A stretch of 64,000 nt of DNA from Hepsetus odoe (GCA_017165825.1 CM029368.1:3229530-3293529); one strand, 5' to 3'. Positions 54,346-64,000 are shown, numbered from the stretch's first letter. The notes: a model not told the origin generated them from the sequence alone. Program-made: numbers and translations.

Positions 54346-54559
54346 GCAGCGGTGGCCTGGTGTTGAGGGACTAGGCCCCAGGATCAGAGGGGTCAGGGGT
54401 TCAAATCCAATAGATACCGCTCCCATCACTGCTCCCCCGGTGCTGGATATATTGCCCGCTGCTGCGCGGTGAGTGTAGGTTAAACAGGGGGGTGCAATTC
54501 GTCGCGTTTCACTGCGTGCTATCTTTCCCGATGGCAAGCAGTCACTTTCACTTTCACTT
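54346..54559 (+). mobile_element. Family A SINE
   Basis: gcagcggtggcctggtgttg, ggccccaggatcagaggggt, B box ggttcaaatcc, a deletion of the ttgccctgaggtaccc block, gctgctgcgcggtgagtgta and the tail agtcactttcactttcactt. Confidence 0.88.
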
Positions 54560-55078
54560 GAAGATTACAACACATCTCTCCGCTCCTTCCTTCCGTTTCC
54601 CAGGACACATGTGAGCACAGCGTGAGGATGGCATAATGTGCTTTGGCCAGATTTCCTGCGGATTATCGCCGTCATTATGTCACGGCGTTTACCGAGCAGC
54701 CCAAGCAAAAAGCTCATGGCTGATGTCATTTACAATCCTGGCTCTCCATGTGTGTCCAGTCTGCGGCCCTAGAAACTGCCTGCAGTGCATTCTGGGAGCC
54801 ATTCATCATTTCCTTCATCCTTCCGTCCACGCTGGCACTCCTGTAGAGACTGTAGAGATGCGACGCCAAACTCACAGCTCAAGGTGCCAATTCATCTCTC
54901 CCAGCCTGCTGTTCGGGCCTCCCTTTGTGCATTGCACTCGCAGTTCCTGCAGTAGGTGCCAGGCGCGTCCGCTGACTCTGTCCTGCCTTTGTGATGCTCA
55001 TTTGCAAGTTTTTCATTCAGACTTATAAAGGGTGAGTATAACAGCATCTCTCACATGCCATCCAGCAGCCCTCTACAC
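54560..55078. other. Unassigned sequence
   Basis: A 130-codon plus-strand frame (54636-55028) has no recognisable domain. The block is free of known repeats here. Confidence 0.35.
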
Positions 55079-56188
55079 TGTGTGCACAATTATTCAAGTA
55101 ATTTTTTTGAGGATTCACTTTAATCTGGAACAAATTCAAATGTTAAAACCTGAATGTTTTATGAAGGAAATGTGAGTGTGAACATTCTCAGAAGATACAT
55201 ATGAGTGCTCAATTATTACACGAATAATTTAAGAGATCGGTCAGTATCTTGATCTGTTGGCGCACAACTTTTTGTGCAGCAGTAACCACAACCTTCCGAG
55301 AGGTGAACTGTTTGCTTCTCGGTAAATCTCCCGATTAAGAAGGTCCACAAATTCTCAGCAGGGTTTAGGTCAGGTGAGGAAGGGTGCAATGTCATTATTC
55401 TTTCATCTTTAAGGTCTTTGTTGGGGAGCCACGCAGTGGAGAACTTCCATGCATGTGATGGATCATCGTCCTGCATAAAATCATAGTCTTCTTAAAAGAT
55501 CAGATATTTTCCTGAACCCCTGATTGAAGAAAATGTCTTCTAAAGTCCCGTTACTGATCCAGCCACGGGCCCGTCCATCTGGTCCGTCAAGAGTCACTCT
55601 CATCTCCTCAGTCCATCAAACCTGAAAAATCTGTCTTGGGATATTTCTTGGCCCAGTCACGTATCAACTTGTGTCTTGTTCAGTGGTGGTCGAGTTTCAG
55701 CTCTCCTTACCTTGTCCATGTCTCTGAACCTGAACACCTTGTTCTTCTGGACATTCCAGGTAGGTTCAGTTCTGGAATATGACAGCAATGGAGGATCATG
55801 GGTTCCTGGCAGCTTCATGATTGATTCTTTTCAAATCTTTGGTTCATCTGCGTCTTTTTTTTCTCAACCCGTTTCTTGCGATTCTTGCGTTGACTATTTA
55901 CAGCAGACCCGACCCGATATCTTCACAGACTCAAGAGTGTTGCATCCCTCAGAAAAGCTTTTTACAATTTTTTTTACTTTTCAGAGTCAGTTCTCTCTTT
56001 TTCGGTCCATTATGTCTGAGGTGGAAAAGAAGCTGCCTAATAATGATGCACACCTTGATATAAGGTTTTGATCTCCTTCAGCCACACCCTCCTTCATTAC
56101 ACAAATACACATCACCTGATCTGCTTCAATCCAATCAGCATTCAAGTGTATATGCATAAAGATTTTGGTTTATTATTGGATTATTTTG
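55079..56188 (-). mobile_element. Tc1/mariner transposon, full-span but decayed
   Basis: Outer ends are gtgtgcacaattattcaag on the left and a worn tattattggattattttgtc on the right. Near-terminal motifs occur inside (gcctaataatgatgcacacc at 56035, which lies just upstream of the coding start). The body in reverse complement keeps the whole order of the transposase gene. About 1.1 kb, close to the usual size for such elements. Confidence 0.8.
55216..56012 (-). pseudogene. Tc1/mariner transposase, degraded
   Basis: Reads on the minus strand from an ATG at about 56012 to about 55216, with several frameshifts and stops. The best-preserved frame (55216-55476) gives MQDDDPSHAWKFSTAWLP and SSPDLNPAENLW, the second catalytic aspartate region and the DDE-family PDLNP-ENLW motif with the final glutamate. 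Cut-and-paste transposase function is inferred from the family. This copy is dead. Confidence 0.82.
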
Positions 56189-56530
56189 TCTCACTCACTC
56201 ATTTTCTCTCTCTTCGGCTCATTTTTCTTGGTGTAGGGTCGAGGGTGGTGCTGGAGTCTCTCCAGTTATTGGTTTATCTATTGGTTTATTTTAGTCTCTC
56301 ACAGGGTGAAAGGTGAGGAAACACACTGCAGAGGTTGCCAGCCCATCAAAGGGCACACACACACACACACACAGCTAGAAGGCAATTCAGCATCTCTAGC
56401 CCACCGGACGTATCTTTGGACGGTCGTTGAAACACACAGAAAGGACCCAGACCGTCCCGTCTGGGAACTGAACCCAGGACCTTCTCACTGTGAGATGACA
56501 ACACTACCCAGTGGGCCGCTGTGCCGGCCC
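56189..56530 (-). mobile_element. Family C (DANA-like) SINE, near complete
   Basis: gtctctcacagggtgaaagg, ggttgccagcccatcaaagg, a (CA) run, gaaggcaattcagcatctct, tatctttggacggtcg, tgaacccaggaccttctcac and tgtgagatgacaacactacc. About 25 bp (ttattggtttatctattggt) are inserted near 56270. It sits immediately beside the mariner right end. Confidence 0.85.
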
Positions 56531-56781
56531 TGATCTTCCTTAATGAACCCAATTGTTTTTCTTTTCTTTTTGCAGCGAAATGCGACAGGATAAAACCATT
56601 GGGATTAGGTTGCATAAGACCTCAAATGCTGACGAATGATGATACGTTTAAAAGCCTTGTTGCATAATCAATAATCTGCTATATATATATATATATTTGT
56701 CCAGATTTGCAAGAAAACCTTGGGTAGAGGATTTGTTTGCATTTGCAGTAAACTATAGACTGCTGCTCCCAGATTTGTATC

Positions 56782-56978
56782 CATTAGCTGAGCATCTTTT
56801 CCAGGGTCAGGGGTGCTGGAGCCAATCCCAGAGCTCCCAGTCCATTACAGGACAGACACACACAGACAAGCAAATTCACACACAGTCACGCCAAGGGGGC
56901 AGTTTAGCATCTCCAGTCCACCTGATATCCTTAAACTGTGGGAGGAACCCAAAGCACCCAGGCTGGAACCTGGGCGTC
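56782..56978 (-). mobile_element. Family C SINE, truncated
   Basis: gagcatcttttccagggtca, gtgctggagccaatcccaga, gtccattacaggacagacac, gggcagtttagcatctccag, aactgtgggaggaacccaaa. The tRNA-like head is missing. Confidence 0.8.
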
Positions 56979-57063
56979 TGTTTAATTTCCCTTCTTTGAC
57001 AGACTATCAAAGCAGCAGCTTTGATGAACCAAGATTTTCAGATTTGCAGATTGGAATGAATTT

Positions 57064-57590
57064 GCATTAGTGTGCAAAAGTCTTAGATATGTTGAGTTGA
57101 TTACAGGATTAAAAAGGGAACAAATGTTTTAACGCTCCAGGCTGCAAAGTGTCTATAAATACAAGGTTCTAGATAAAGAGGTTCCAACCACTCAGCATTC
57201 AGCATCAGCAGTAAACAAATCCCCTGATCATCTGGAATCATCTGCACCTGTTTCTTCAAAGCTTCATGTCTTAAGTTAGACGCTTTGTTCTGATTGGAGG
57301 TTCAGACGTTGATCACTGTGTGGATTAACCAACACAGAACTATCAAACTGCTCAGGTACAGAGACTGGACTGAACATGAGAGACAACAACACTGTCCTTC
57401 AGGAAGATCTGGAGAACTGCTCAGGTACAGAGACCGCACTGAAAATGAGAGACAACAACACTGTCCTTCAGGAAGATCTGGAGAACTGTTCCTCAACCAT
57501 ACATTAAAATACAAGAAAGTCTGGGAATGTGGAAGCAAAATATGAAGAAATGAAGGTCAGCTCAAGACTTTTGCACAGGACTGTGTGAAC
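57064..57590 (+). mobile_element. MITE X, most complete copy
   Basis: Terminal inverted motif: tgtgcaaaagtcttag at 57071 and caagacttttgcaca at 57563-57577. Between them are the body (ccaggctgcaaagtgtctat, aagaggttccaaccactcag, gttagacgctttgttctgat, ggattaaccaacacagaact), two 70-bp units and the right arm gcaaaatatgaagaaatgaa. About 0.53 kb with no coding gene. The 83-codon frame over the repeats is incidental. Confidence 0.85.
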
Positions 57591-58117
57591 ATATATTTGA
57601 GTTTGAATGAAGCACCTCTAGAGAGACTCCTTCAGTAAAGAGCCCCGTAATAAAGCTGCTCCTCTTTACCATCTGCTCCTAATCCACAGTCTGGAATTCC
57701 ATTTGTGCATTCAGGGTGAAGCTCTTCTTTCACAAAATTATTGAGAATGTGTTTGGTTTAGTCCTCTTCCTCTTCCCAAGTGCTCCCTTCTGAGTGGAAG
57801 ATGGGTCAGTATTTCAAGAAAATATGATAAAAGAAAAGTAAGGTAATCACACATGGAGGATAAGATAAATCGGAGGAAGGAGGAGCTTCTCTCAAACCCT
57901 TTGGTCCTTCATGGGTCTATGCAAAATAGCCTAAACTAATACTCAAGAACAAATACAGTATTCACAGAAAAAAAAAGACTTAAATTAATGTAACCTCACA
58001 AAAAAACTGAGCCAAAAGGTCTAAAGTTCAGAGAAACTGGTAGATCTGCAGAGGAACTCATAGTACATTCAGCATCTAGCAGCTCAGAAAAATATGAGTC
58101 ATCTGAAAAATTGTAGA
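57591..58117. other. Unassigned sequence
   Basis: No recognised repeat or exon. Confidence 0.5.
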
Positions 58118-58309
58118 CAGTGGGGGGCTGAGCAACACTCTCCCCCTCATCTACGACTCAAGTGCCCTTTGGCAAGGCAATTAACCCCATCACTGCCCCC
58201 CGGGTGCAGGTATGCAGCCCTCTGCTCCTGGCGTGTGTGTTCAGAGGACAAATCCACTGTTCACAGCGTGTGTGTGCAAACACAGGAATTTCATTTCTTT
58301 CACTTTCAG
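58118..58309 (+). mobile_element. HE1/V-SINE-like copy of an older, more canonical type
   Basis: Keeps a block the family A copies lack (gggctgagcaacactctccc, gactcaagtgccctttggca), then aaggcaattaaccccatcac, tgccccccgggtgcagg, ctctgctcctggcgtgtgtg and the tail ttctttcactttcag. The head and most of the 3' half are lost. Confidence 0.7.
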
Positions 58310-58787
58310 GTTCCCAGAAATGAAGTAAGGCTTTATCCTGTTTGGATCCTGTTCACCGAGCTGAAGCTCCAGAGAGTGATCGAGTAAGAATCCAGCAGTT
58401 TGACCAGCTGGCATGAACTTTTTTAGAATCAACAGCTAAAGTTTTTGACCATGTCAACGATTTGCTGATAAAAGCTGATAATACAAAGCTTTCGAGTGCA
58501 TTATCAGCTGACCTTTAATGAGCGATGCTAAGTTAATGATGTAACGCCTTCTGAACTGGCCATCCACTCACCCTGCTTCTGGTCATCGATGACCTTCCGC
58601 AGTGCAGCGGAGAGCTGTGAACGATTAATGGATTTTGATGGTAAGTCACTGAAACGAAGCTTCTGGAGCATCTAACAGGGTTCTGGCAGCACCCGGATCC
58701 ACAGAACCCGAAGATGGTGCGTGTGTGCTTCATACAGAATACATATTTGTATAATTATTATTACGTATAGGAACACACTAGATATAA
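58310..58787. other. Unassigned sequence
   Basis: No recognised repeat or gene. Confidence 0.5.
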
Positions 58788-58998
58788 AAGTGAAAGTGAC
58801 TATTCTTGCGGCTCAATGAAACATAACCTCTGCGTTTCACCCATGCAAACACATGCAGCAGGGTGCAGCTATTGAAAGCGCGTGGGGAGCAGTGATGGGG
58901 ACGGTACCTTGCTCAAGGGTACCTCTGGGCAACCTACTGGTCTGGGATTCGAACCTTTACCTTCTGATCCTTGTAACAAACCACCAGGCCACCACTGA
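58788..58998 (-). mobile_element. Family A SINE
   Basis: Tail aaagtgaaagtgactattct, acatgcagcagggtgcagct, ggggacggtaccttgctcaa, ctactggtctgggattcgaa and a decayed head (aaaccaccaggccaccactg). Confidence 0.9.
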
Positions 58999-59134
58999 CT
59001 ATATGAAGAAGACATAAACAACGCCCACTTGTCTACTGTCTCCCATAGCATTTTAATGGCGTGTCCTTCTTTGAATCTTGTTTTGCTCTGTTAAGATTTC
59101 AAAACCTCGTATATTCTTTTTCATTTTATGTTTT

Positions 59135-59148
59135 AATTATTTGAAAGT
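59135..59148. repeat. Target-site duplication, left, of the chimeric SINE
   Basis: aattatttgaaagt, matching 59398-59411 (aattgcttgaaagt) at 12 of 14 positions. Confidence 0.75.
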
Positions 59149-59397
59149 AGGGGCAGTGGTGGCCTAGTGGTTAGGGCGTCGGTCACATGATCGGAGGATC
59201 AGTGGTTCGAACCCCTTCCCAATGGGTTGCCTGAGGTACCCTTGAGCAAGGTGCCGTCCCGTCACGCTCCTCCCTGCGATGGGCTGGCGACCTGTCCAGG
59301 GTGCGTCCCCCGTCCTCGCCCTGTGTGTGCTGGGTTGGACGCCAGCACTCCCCCGCGACCCCGTTTGGGACAAGCGGAAGATAATGGATGGATGGAT
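59149..59397 (+). mobile_element. Chimeric SINE: family A head joined to a different GATGG-type tail
   Basis: The first ~118 bp are family A: ggggcagtggtggcctagtg (perfect A box), atgatcggaggatcagtggt, B box tggttcgaacccc, cttgagcaaggtgccgtccc. At about 59267 the sequence switches to tccctgcgatgggctggcga, cctgtccagggtgcgtcccc, cccccgcgacccc and aagcggaagataatggatgg, ending in (ATGG)n. That second half is a common fish repeat end unrelated to the CACTTT tail. The whole chimera lies inside one target duplication. Confidence 0.85.
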
Positions 59398-59411
59398 AAT
59401 TGCTTGAAAGT
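59398..59411. repeat. Target-site duplication, right, of the chimeric SINE
   Basis: aattgcttgaaagt, two mismatches from the left copy. Confidence 0.75.
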
Positions 59412-59745
59412 CACAGCTAACTGTGCTGCTGTGATAAAGGCAAGGGTTAGTTATTTTAATAAGTTGCATTTCTACATTTGTTGAAGCATTCCTAACATTT
59501 TCTTAGAATAATATTGGGAAAAAAAGCCCCTTCCAATGTGGGCATTTTGTCCTGACCAAGATATAGATGATTAAACTCTGACACTTCTTTTTCAACCTCA
59601 AGGCCCTTCCTAATGGTCCCATTTTGGCTATAAGAGGTTGTGTTTCAGCAGCCACGAGAGATATATATCACACGGTGCATATTAGCATCGCATTTCAGAT
59701 GGATTTGAACACGAGGGCTTCTGACAGAATCCCCCGACCCTCTTT
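59412..59745. other. Unassigned sequence
   Basis: No recognised repeat or gene. Confidence 0.5.
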
Positions 59746-59964
59746 TGGCCCCAGGATCAGATGCTCGTGAGTGTAAATCCCAGACCAGTAATTTGCTATG
59801 AAGAACCCTGAGCAAGGTATCGTCCCGTCACTGCTTCATGGGTGCTTTGAATAGCTGCCCCCTGCTGCACTTGTGTGCATGGGAGAAACGCAGAGGTAAT
59901 TTCGCTGTGTTGTGCCATGCTGCATTTCACAATGACAAGAATGTTCACTTTCACTTTCACTTTC
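59746..59964 (+). mobile_element. Family A SINE, 5' truncated
   Basis: ggccccaggatcagatgctc, a weak B box (gtgtaaatcccag), ctgagcaaggtatcgtcccg, cccctgctgcacttgtgtgc and the tail gttcactttcactttcactt. Confidence 0.85.
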
Positions 59965-60547
59965 GGCACTCTTAATGGGGAATGACTCACACACCACTCC
60001 CAAACCTCTGCGCCTTCATATGTAACATGAAACCCCAGTTCTGCGTCTGTGTACTGGAAACTGTCCGGTATGTTGGTACACTGTCTTCCCTGCACAGGCG
60101 TCCTGGGGTCCTGGAGCCACGGCCTGTCAGAGTCCAACTGAGTGTTTGCAGGTTTCAGCTCAGCTTACATTTGCTCCTGCTATCATCACATATCTGCTTC
60201 TCTCTGTCACTGAATAATGTTTCAGCGCTCAGACATGAAGGTCAGGCCATCAGATGAATCACGTTTACTCAAACACTCACGCATGCTCACATAAACTTAA
60301 AAAATTTTCTGTTGGTCCAGGAATGAGGGACAGATGGGATCGGGACATCTGGTTTGCCGTGTGGAATGTCTCAGCTGTTAATAACTGAAGTGCACTCCCT
60401 GTTTCCCGGGCCGAGAGATCCTCTCTTTGGCGAGTACAAGAGAAGAGGGCAGGAGAACAATTCTAAAATTCATGGTCCTAAAAGTGTCCAGAATCTTTTA
60501 TATTGAACTTAAAGTTCAGTGTCTTAATGACAAGCTGAGCATCTACA
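59965..60547. other. Unassigned sequence
   Basis: No recognised repeat or exon. Confidence 0.5.
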
Positions 60548-60779
60548 GTTGAAAGTGAAAGTGACTAATTGCCCTTGTGAAACACAACATAGTGAACCAC
60601 AACCTCTGTTTTTAACCCACACAGCGTGCAGCAGGGTGCAGCCATATCAAGCACCCAAGGAGCAGTGATGGGGATGGAACCTTAATCAAGGGAACCTCAG
60701 GGCAACCTACTGGTCTGCAATTCAAACCCATGACCTTCTGATCCTGAGGGCTAGTCCCTAAACACTAGCTGCCAAAAAA
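60548..60779 (-). mobile_element. Family A SINE with short target duplication
   Basis: Tail gaaagtgaaagtgactaat, agcgtgcagcagggtgcagc, gtgatggggatggaacctta, cctactggtctgcaattcaa and head ctaaacactagctgcc. catctaca flanks it at 60540-60547 and 60780-60787. Confidence 0.9.
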
Positions 60780-60787
60780 CATCTACA

Positions 60788-62314
60788 AAGCATCTGCAAT
60801 GGACCAACCGGTTAGAATGAGATTTAAGTTCAAGAAATGAGGTTAAGATCTAATATAATTGATACCTTGGTTGCATAATGATAAGATCTACAACCATCCA
60901 CAGAAAAGCATCCAACTAAAGTGTTAGCAAACCTTCCTTTATGAAGATATTTAGAACTTCCTTAAATCTTAAGAAGGTTGTATAGAATAAACTCCAGTTG
61001 AAACGATGGGTTTTTATTGAGTTGTTTTGTGAAGGAGAACTCGGGAGCTGCATCTCCTGCTGCTAGCAGGCTTAATGAGACCCCAGTTAGTGACGATTAG
61101 CTTTTAAGGGAGCTAAAGTAGATCTCCTTGCATTTGATGGGGCTAATACATCAGTGTCTACTTAACTACTGCTCCACTTCTGCGTCTATGTATTTATCCC
61201 GACTAGGGTTCTCCTTGTGTGAGAATGGCTTATTGGTTGTTTGCAGGCTCTGTTTTTTAACTTTTCTCTCTGTCCATCTTCCTCTTCATCCCACAGTCTG
61301 ACCTCCCCTTGTATCGTTTGACAGTAGAGCTCATTAGAGCAGCTTGTGGCCTTGGTTACCATAGAGAATCCCCAGTTATTGATGTTAATATGCTAATCGT
61401 TCGCTTTGGTAGGACCTACCGGCAACACCTACACTGATCAAAGTGTTTTTCACCAGCAGGAAACACAGTTCCTCTGGTTCTTCTGATGGATTCCCGAACC
61501 CGCTCCACCTTGCAGAATCCGGGCTCTGCATGCCGGGATCCAGTGGATGGTTTCCTTTGTGCTGAACAGCTGTAATTTTGCGCCTGCAAACCTGCTCATT
61601 AACAAGCTGATTAAGAGGACTCCCCGTGGTTTTGCCAACTGTCGCAATCAGCAGCACATCAAAGACTCGCAGTCATGTCTGTCCAGAGTGTTGTGGAGGA
61701 AAATGACACCCTGTTATTAACATGGCAGGCTTTCTGTGTGCTTTGTCATGTTGTGTTAACGCCGTTATAGCTGGAGGGTCTGACAGTAGACTCCCGAATT
61801 ACGGACTGGATTAACAACAGCACAGGAATACAGTCCCTGCAAGTCTGTTCTATTAAAGCAGCTAATCAAATGAACACAATCATTATGCCAAGATGTTTCT
61901 CAAAGCACGTAGTAACCATCAGCAGAGTCTGAATTTTGACATCCCCTTTGTTTTTAGACTGTTCGTCATGAAAAACCAGGTCCATCGTGGCCCTTTCGCA
62001 CATGTAGGACACAACAGGCGGGATGTAGCCGTCTTTGGTATATAAGCAACAGTGTCTCTTAGCGATGTTCAATTAGTCTGATGATTGGTATCAGTCCAAA
62101 GTTTCATCAGTACTTGTCACTAGCAGTATGCCAGAATGCCAAGACGTGTTTGACAAAACACACAGGAGTGTGAGTGTGAATTTTACCCACTTTAGCATTT
62201 TTACTGACTGGTCATCGTAAGATGCCCCTAAACTCCAGACAATGTCCAGAGAATCAGGTCCCGCCATTGTCTGTTGTTGCCCTTTCACACAGCAGGAGAT
62301 TTTTCATGGTGGAC
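60788..62314. other. Unassigned, repeat-poor 1.5 kb
   Basis: The longest stretch without a recognised repeat in the right half. A pyrimidine tract ending cccacag (61270-61301) looks like a splice acceptor, followed by an open frame to a stop at about 61437. There is no donor or recognisable protein, so I do not call an exon. Confidence 0.35.
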
Positions 62315-62940
62315 ACGTTCCAGATCTTCCTGAAGGACAGTGCTGTTGTCTCTCATTTTCAGTCCAGTCTCTGTACCTGAGCAGTTCTCCAGATCTTCCT
62401 GAAGGACAGTGTTGTTGTCTCTCATCTTCAGTCCAGTCTCTGTACCCGAGCAGTTCTCCAGATCTTCCTGAAGGACAGTGTTGTTCTCTCATTTTCAGTC
62501 CAGTCTCTGTACCCGAGCAGTTCTCCAGATCTTCCTGAAGGACAGTGTTGTTCTCTCATTTTCAGTCCAGTCTCTGTACCCGAGCAGTTCTCCAGATCTT
62601 CCTGAAGGACAGTGTTGTTCTCTCATTTTCAGTCCAGTCTCTGTACCCGAGCAGTTCTCCAGATCTTCCTGAAGGACAGTGTTGTTCTCTCATTTTCAGT
62701 CCAGTCTCTGTACCCGAGCAGTTCTCCAGATCTTCCTGAAGGACAGTGTTGTTGTCTCTCATTTTCAGTCCAGTCTCTGTACCTGAGCAGTTCTCCAGAT
62801 CTTCCTGAAGGACAGTGTTGTTGTCTCTCATCTTCAGTCCAGTCTCTGTACCTGAGCAGTTTGATAGTTCTGTGTTGGTTAATCCACACAGTGATCTGCA
62901 TCTGAACCTTCAAGCAGAACAAAATCATCTAAGTCAAAAG
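62315..62940 (-). mobile_element. MITE X with eight internal tandem repeats
   Basis: Eight units of ctccagatcttcctgaagga ... ctgtacc(c/t)gagcagtt, then the conserved body in reverse (gatagttctgtgttggttaa, tccacacagtgatctgcatc). Units are 70 bp with gttgttgtctctc and 67 bp with gttgttctctc. The four 67-bp units lie together in the middle (about 62457-62724) and are essentially identical, which points to recent local amplification. The identical 64-codon frames spaced 67 bp apart are a consequence of this. Confidence 0.9.
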
Positions 62941-63584
62941 ATTTGTTCCCATTTCTTAACGTGATCCACGTAATAAGCCCGAGATCAGAAAGATTAAAGT
63001 TTGCGGGAGTTAAACAATGTGATTTCCTAGCAAAATAGCCAAAGATGGGTGGATCCGTGTAAATATGTTGATATTTTTACCCAAATTCTCTTCTTTTAAT
63101 GATAATCTGTGTAGTTTAATAATAAAAATGATCAAATATATATACAAGTTAAAAAACATATATCTATACATATATCAGTAGTCCTAGCTGCCCACAGAGT
63201 GTTTTTTCACCACTGCACTGAAGATCAGACAAATGGAGATAAACTGCACTGGTGTCTCAGTCTCAGGAGGCCCTGGGTGCAGATTAATGTGAGTTATTAA
63301 CTGTGGCACACTCCCAGAAAGCACTGGGGTCTCCACCATGTCACTTTATCTCCCCATCACATTCTTCAGCCTCATGCTTTAAAAGGCACCAAAAGGGATT
63401 TTTGGAAAAGGAGTCCCACCTTTTAAGTGCATTTTTTGTAATGAGAGGATTAAGTGTGAAGAAAAGTCTAAAGACCTTTCAGATAGTGCCAATGTTCTCT
63501 GCTACAGACGAGGCCAGGAATCTTCCAGGAACCTTTATTTCTGAAGGGTTAACATGATTATAAATGCGTGCAACATTAGGACCT
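62941..63584. other. Unassigned sequence
   Basis: (TA)-rich at 63125-63180. An 84-codon frame (63303-63557) has no recognisable domain. Confidence 0.45.
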
Positions 63585-63880
63585 TTCAGACCTCCCTGAG
63601 GACTGCCTTGAGAAGCACTGCTGACCATCAGGGGGTCTCCAAGGACTGAACGTATTGGAGGTCTTTAAAGAAAGGTTAGCGATCTACCTCTGACCTTCTT
63701 AGCTATCTCTAAGGACAGGTTTTGAAACCACTGCTGATATTCTTGGGGGTCTCTGAGGACATTTTTTTGGAACCACTGCTGACTGTATGGTGGTCTTTGA
63801 GGACTGCTTAGAAACCAAATGATGACCTGCAGGAGTTCCTGAGGAATAGTTAGAGAACCACGTTTGACCATCTGAGGGTT
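63585..63880. repeat. Degenerate ~43-47-bp tandem array
   Basis: Six or seven diverged units with the skeleton tctctgaggac-nnn-ttggaaaccactgctgaccat-ctggggg. Clear instances are tctctaaggacaggttttga (63702), tctctgaggacatttttttg (63751), tctttgaggactgcttagaa (63795) and gttcctgaggaatagttaga (63835). One unit is longer (about 65 bp). Confidence 0.75.
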
Positions 63881-64000
63881 TTGGAGTGATATATGTGCAA
63901 AAAAAAAATGTATTCAGGAGTAAAAACATAAATAATGAAAAAAGACGGAAATCTAGCTACCAAAGATGATAGATTCCTAGTCTCCAGATATAGTTCATCT

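Noticed and set aside
61270..61440. Splice-acceptor-like pyrimidine tract with a following 47-codon open frame
   Set aside because: No donor site, no recognisable protein and a stop ends the frame. Not enough for an exon call.
62315..62860. Possible CRISPR-like array (regular ~67-bp repeats)
   Set aside because: Repeats are contiguous with no unique spacers, the DNA is eukaryotic, and the units are part of a MITE.

Overview
The window looks like vertebrate nuclear DNA, most likely from a ray-finned (teleost) fish. The evidence is the very high density of tRNA-derived SINEs of fish type, Tc1/mariner remnants, an RTE-clade LINE, an L2-like LINE fragment, many (CA)n/(GA)n/(TA)n microsatellites and several minisatellites. 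There are no operons, no Shine-Dalgarno-spaced genes, no rRNA and no free-standing tRNA gene. I found no complete host protein-coding gene and no exon I would defend. The window reads as intergenic DNA or a long intron. The only recognisable proteins belong to mobile elements.

Families named here: family A is a tRNA-headed SINE with A box TGGCCTAGTGG, B box GGTTCGAATCC, a central block resembling HE1/V-SINEs (CTTGAGCAAGGTACC ... CTGCTCCCCGGGCGC) and a CACTTT tail, with about 32 copies or pieces. Family B is a tRNA-headed SINE with an L2-type tail (CTGGATAAGAGCGTCTGCTA). Family C is a DANA-like tRNA SINE, mostly old and broken. MITE X is a short DNA transposon carrying 67-70 bp internal tandem repeats. 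MITE Z is a fold-back DNA transposon. Family Y is an unidentified dispersed repeat seen twice. Family names are from memory of repeat classes, not from a search.

Layout. 1-3 kb: one arm of a 25-kb-spaced inverted duplication with a 32-bp minisatellite, then a cryptic ~30-bp degenerate array. 3-9.7 kb: SINEs, a G-quadruplex-like purine tract, microsatellites and a trinucleotide-based minisatellite. 11-14.5 kb: three RTE 3' fragments and a MITE X copy. 15-29 kb: dense SINEs, a second MITE X, an L2-like LINE 3' end (23.1-23.7 kb) and the second duplication arm, split by a young SINE (25.4-26.25 kb). 30.3-30.9 kb: a 600-bp purine tract. 35-37.8 kb: family Y repeats and an RTE/MITE X junction. 38.67-42.05 kb: a complete RTE-type LINE on the minus strand with a perfect 19-bp target duplication, one endonuclease frameshift and an assembly gap. 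42.7-43.7 kb: a rearranged Tc1 cluster with a perfect 58-bp inverted repeat. 47.0-47.8 kb: MITE Z with a nested SINE. 47.9-49.3 kb: an AT-rich ~50-bp satellite that decays at its right edge. 51-57.6 kb: Tc1/mariner remnants, family C SINEs and a third MITE X. 59.1-59.4 kb: a chimeric SINE with its own target duplication. 62.3-62.9 kb: a MITE X with eight internal repeats. 63.6-63.9 kb: a degenerate ~45-bp array.

How parts relate: the RTE LINE supplies the endonuclease/reverse transcriptase family whose dead 3' ends lie at seven other places. The L2-like LINE and family B SINE share a 3' tail, as expected for a LINE and the SINE it mobilises. MITE X and MITE Z share terminal bases, suggesting a common transposase not encoded here. 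No clearly new biological system is evident. The most unusual items are the MITE family with variable internal repeats, the chimeric SINE and the palindromic Tc1 cluster.
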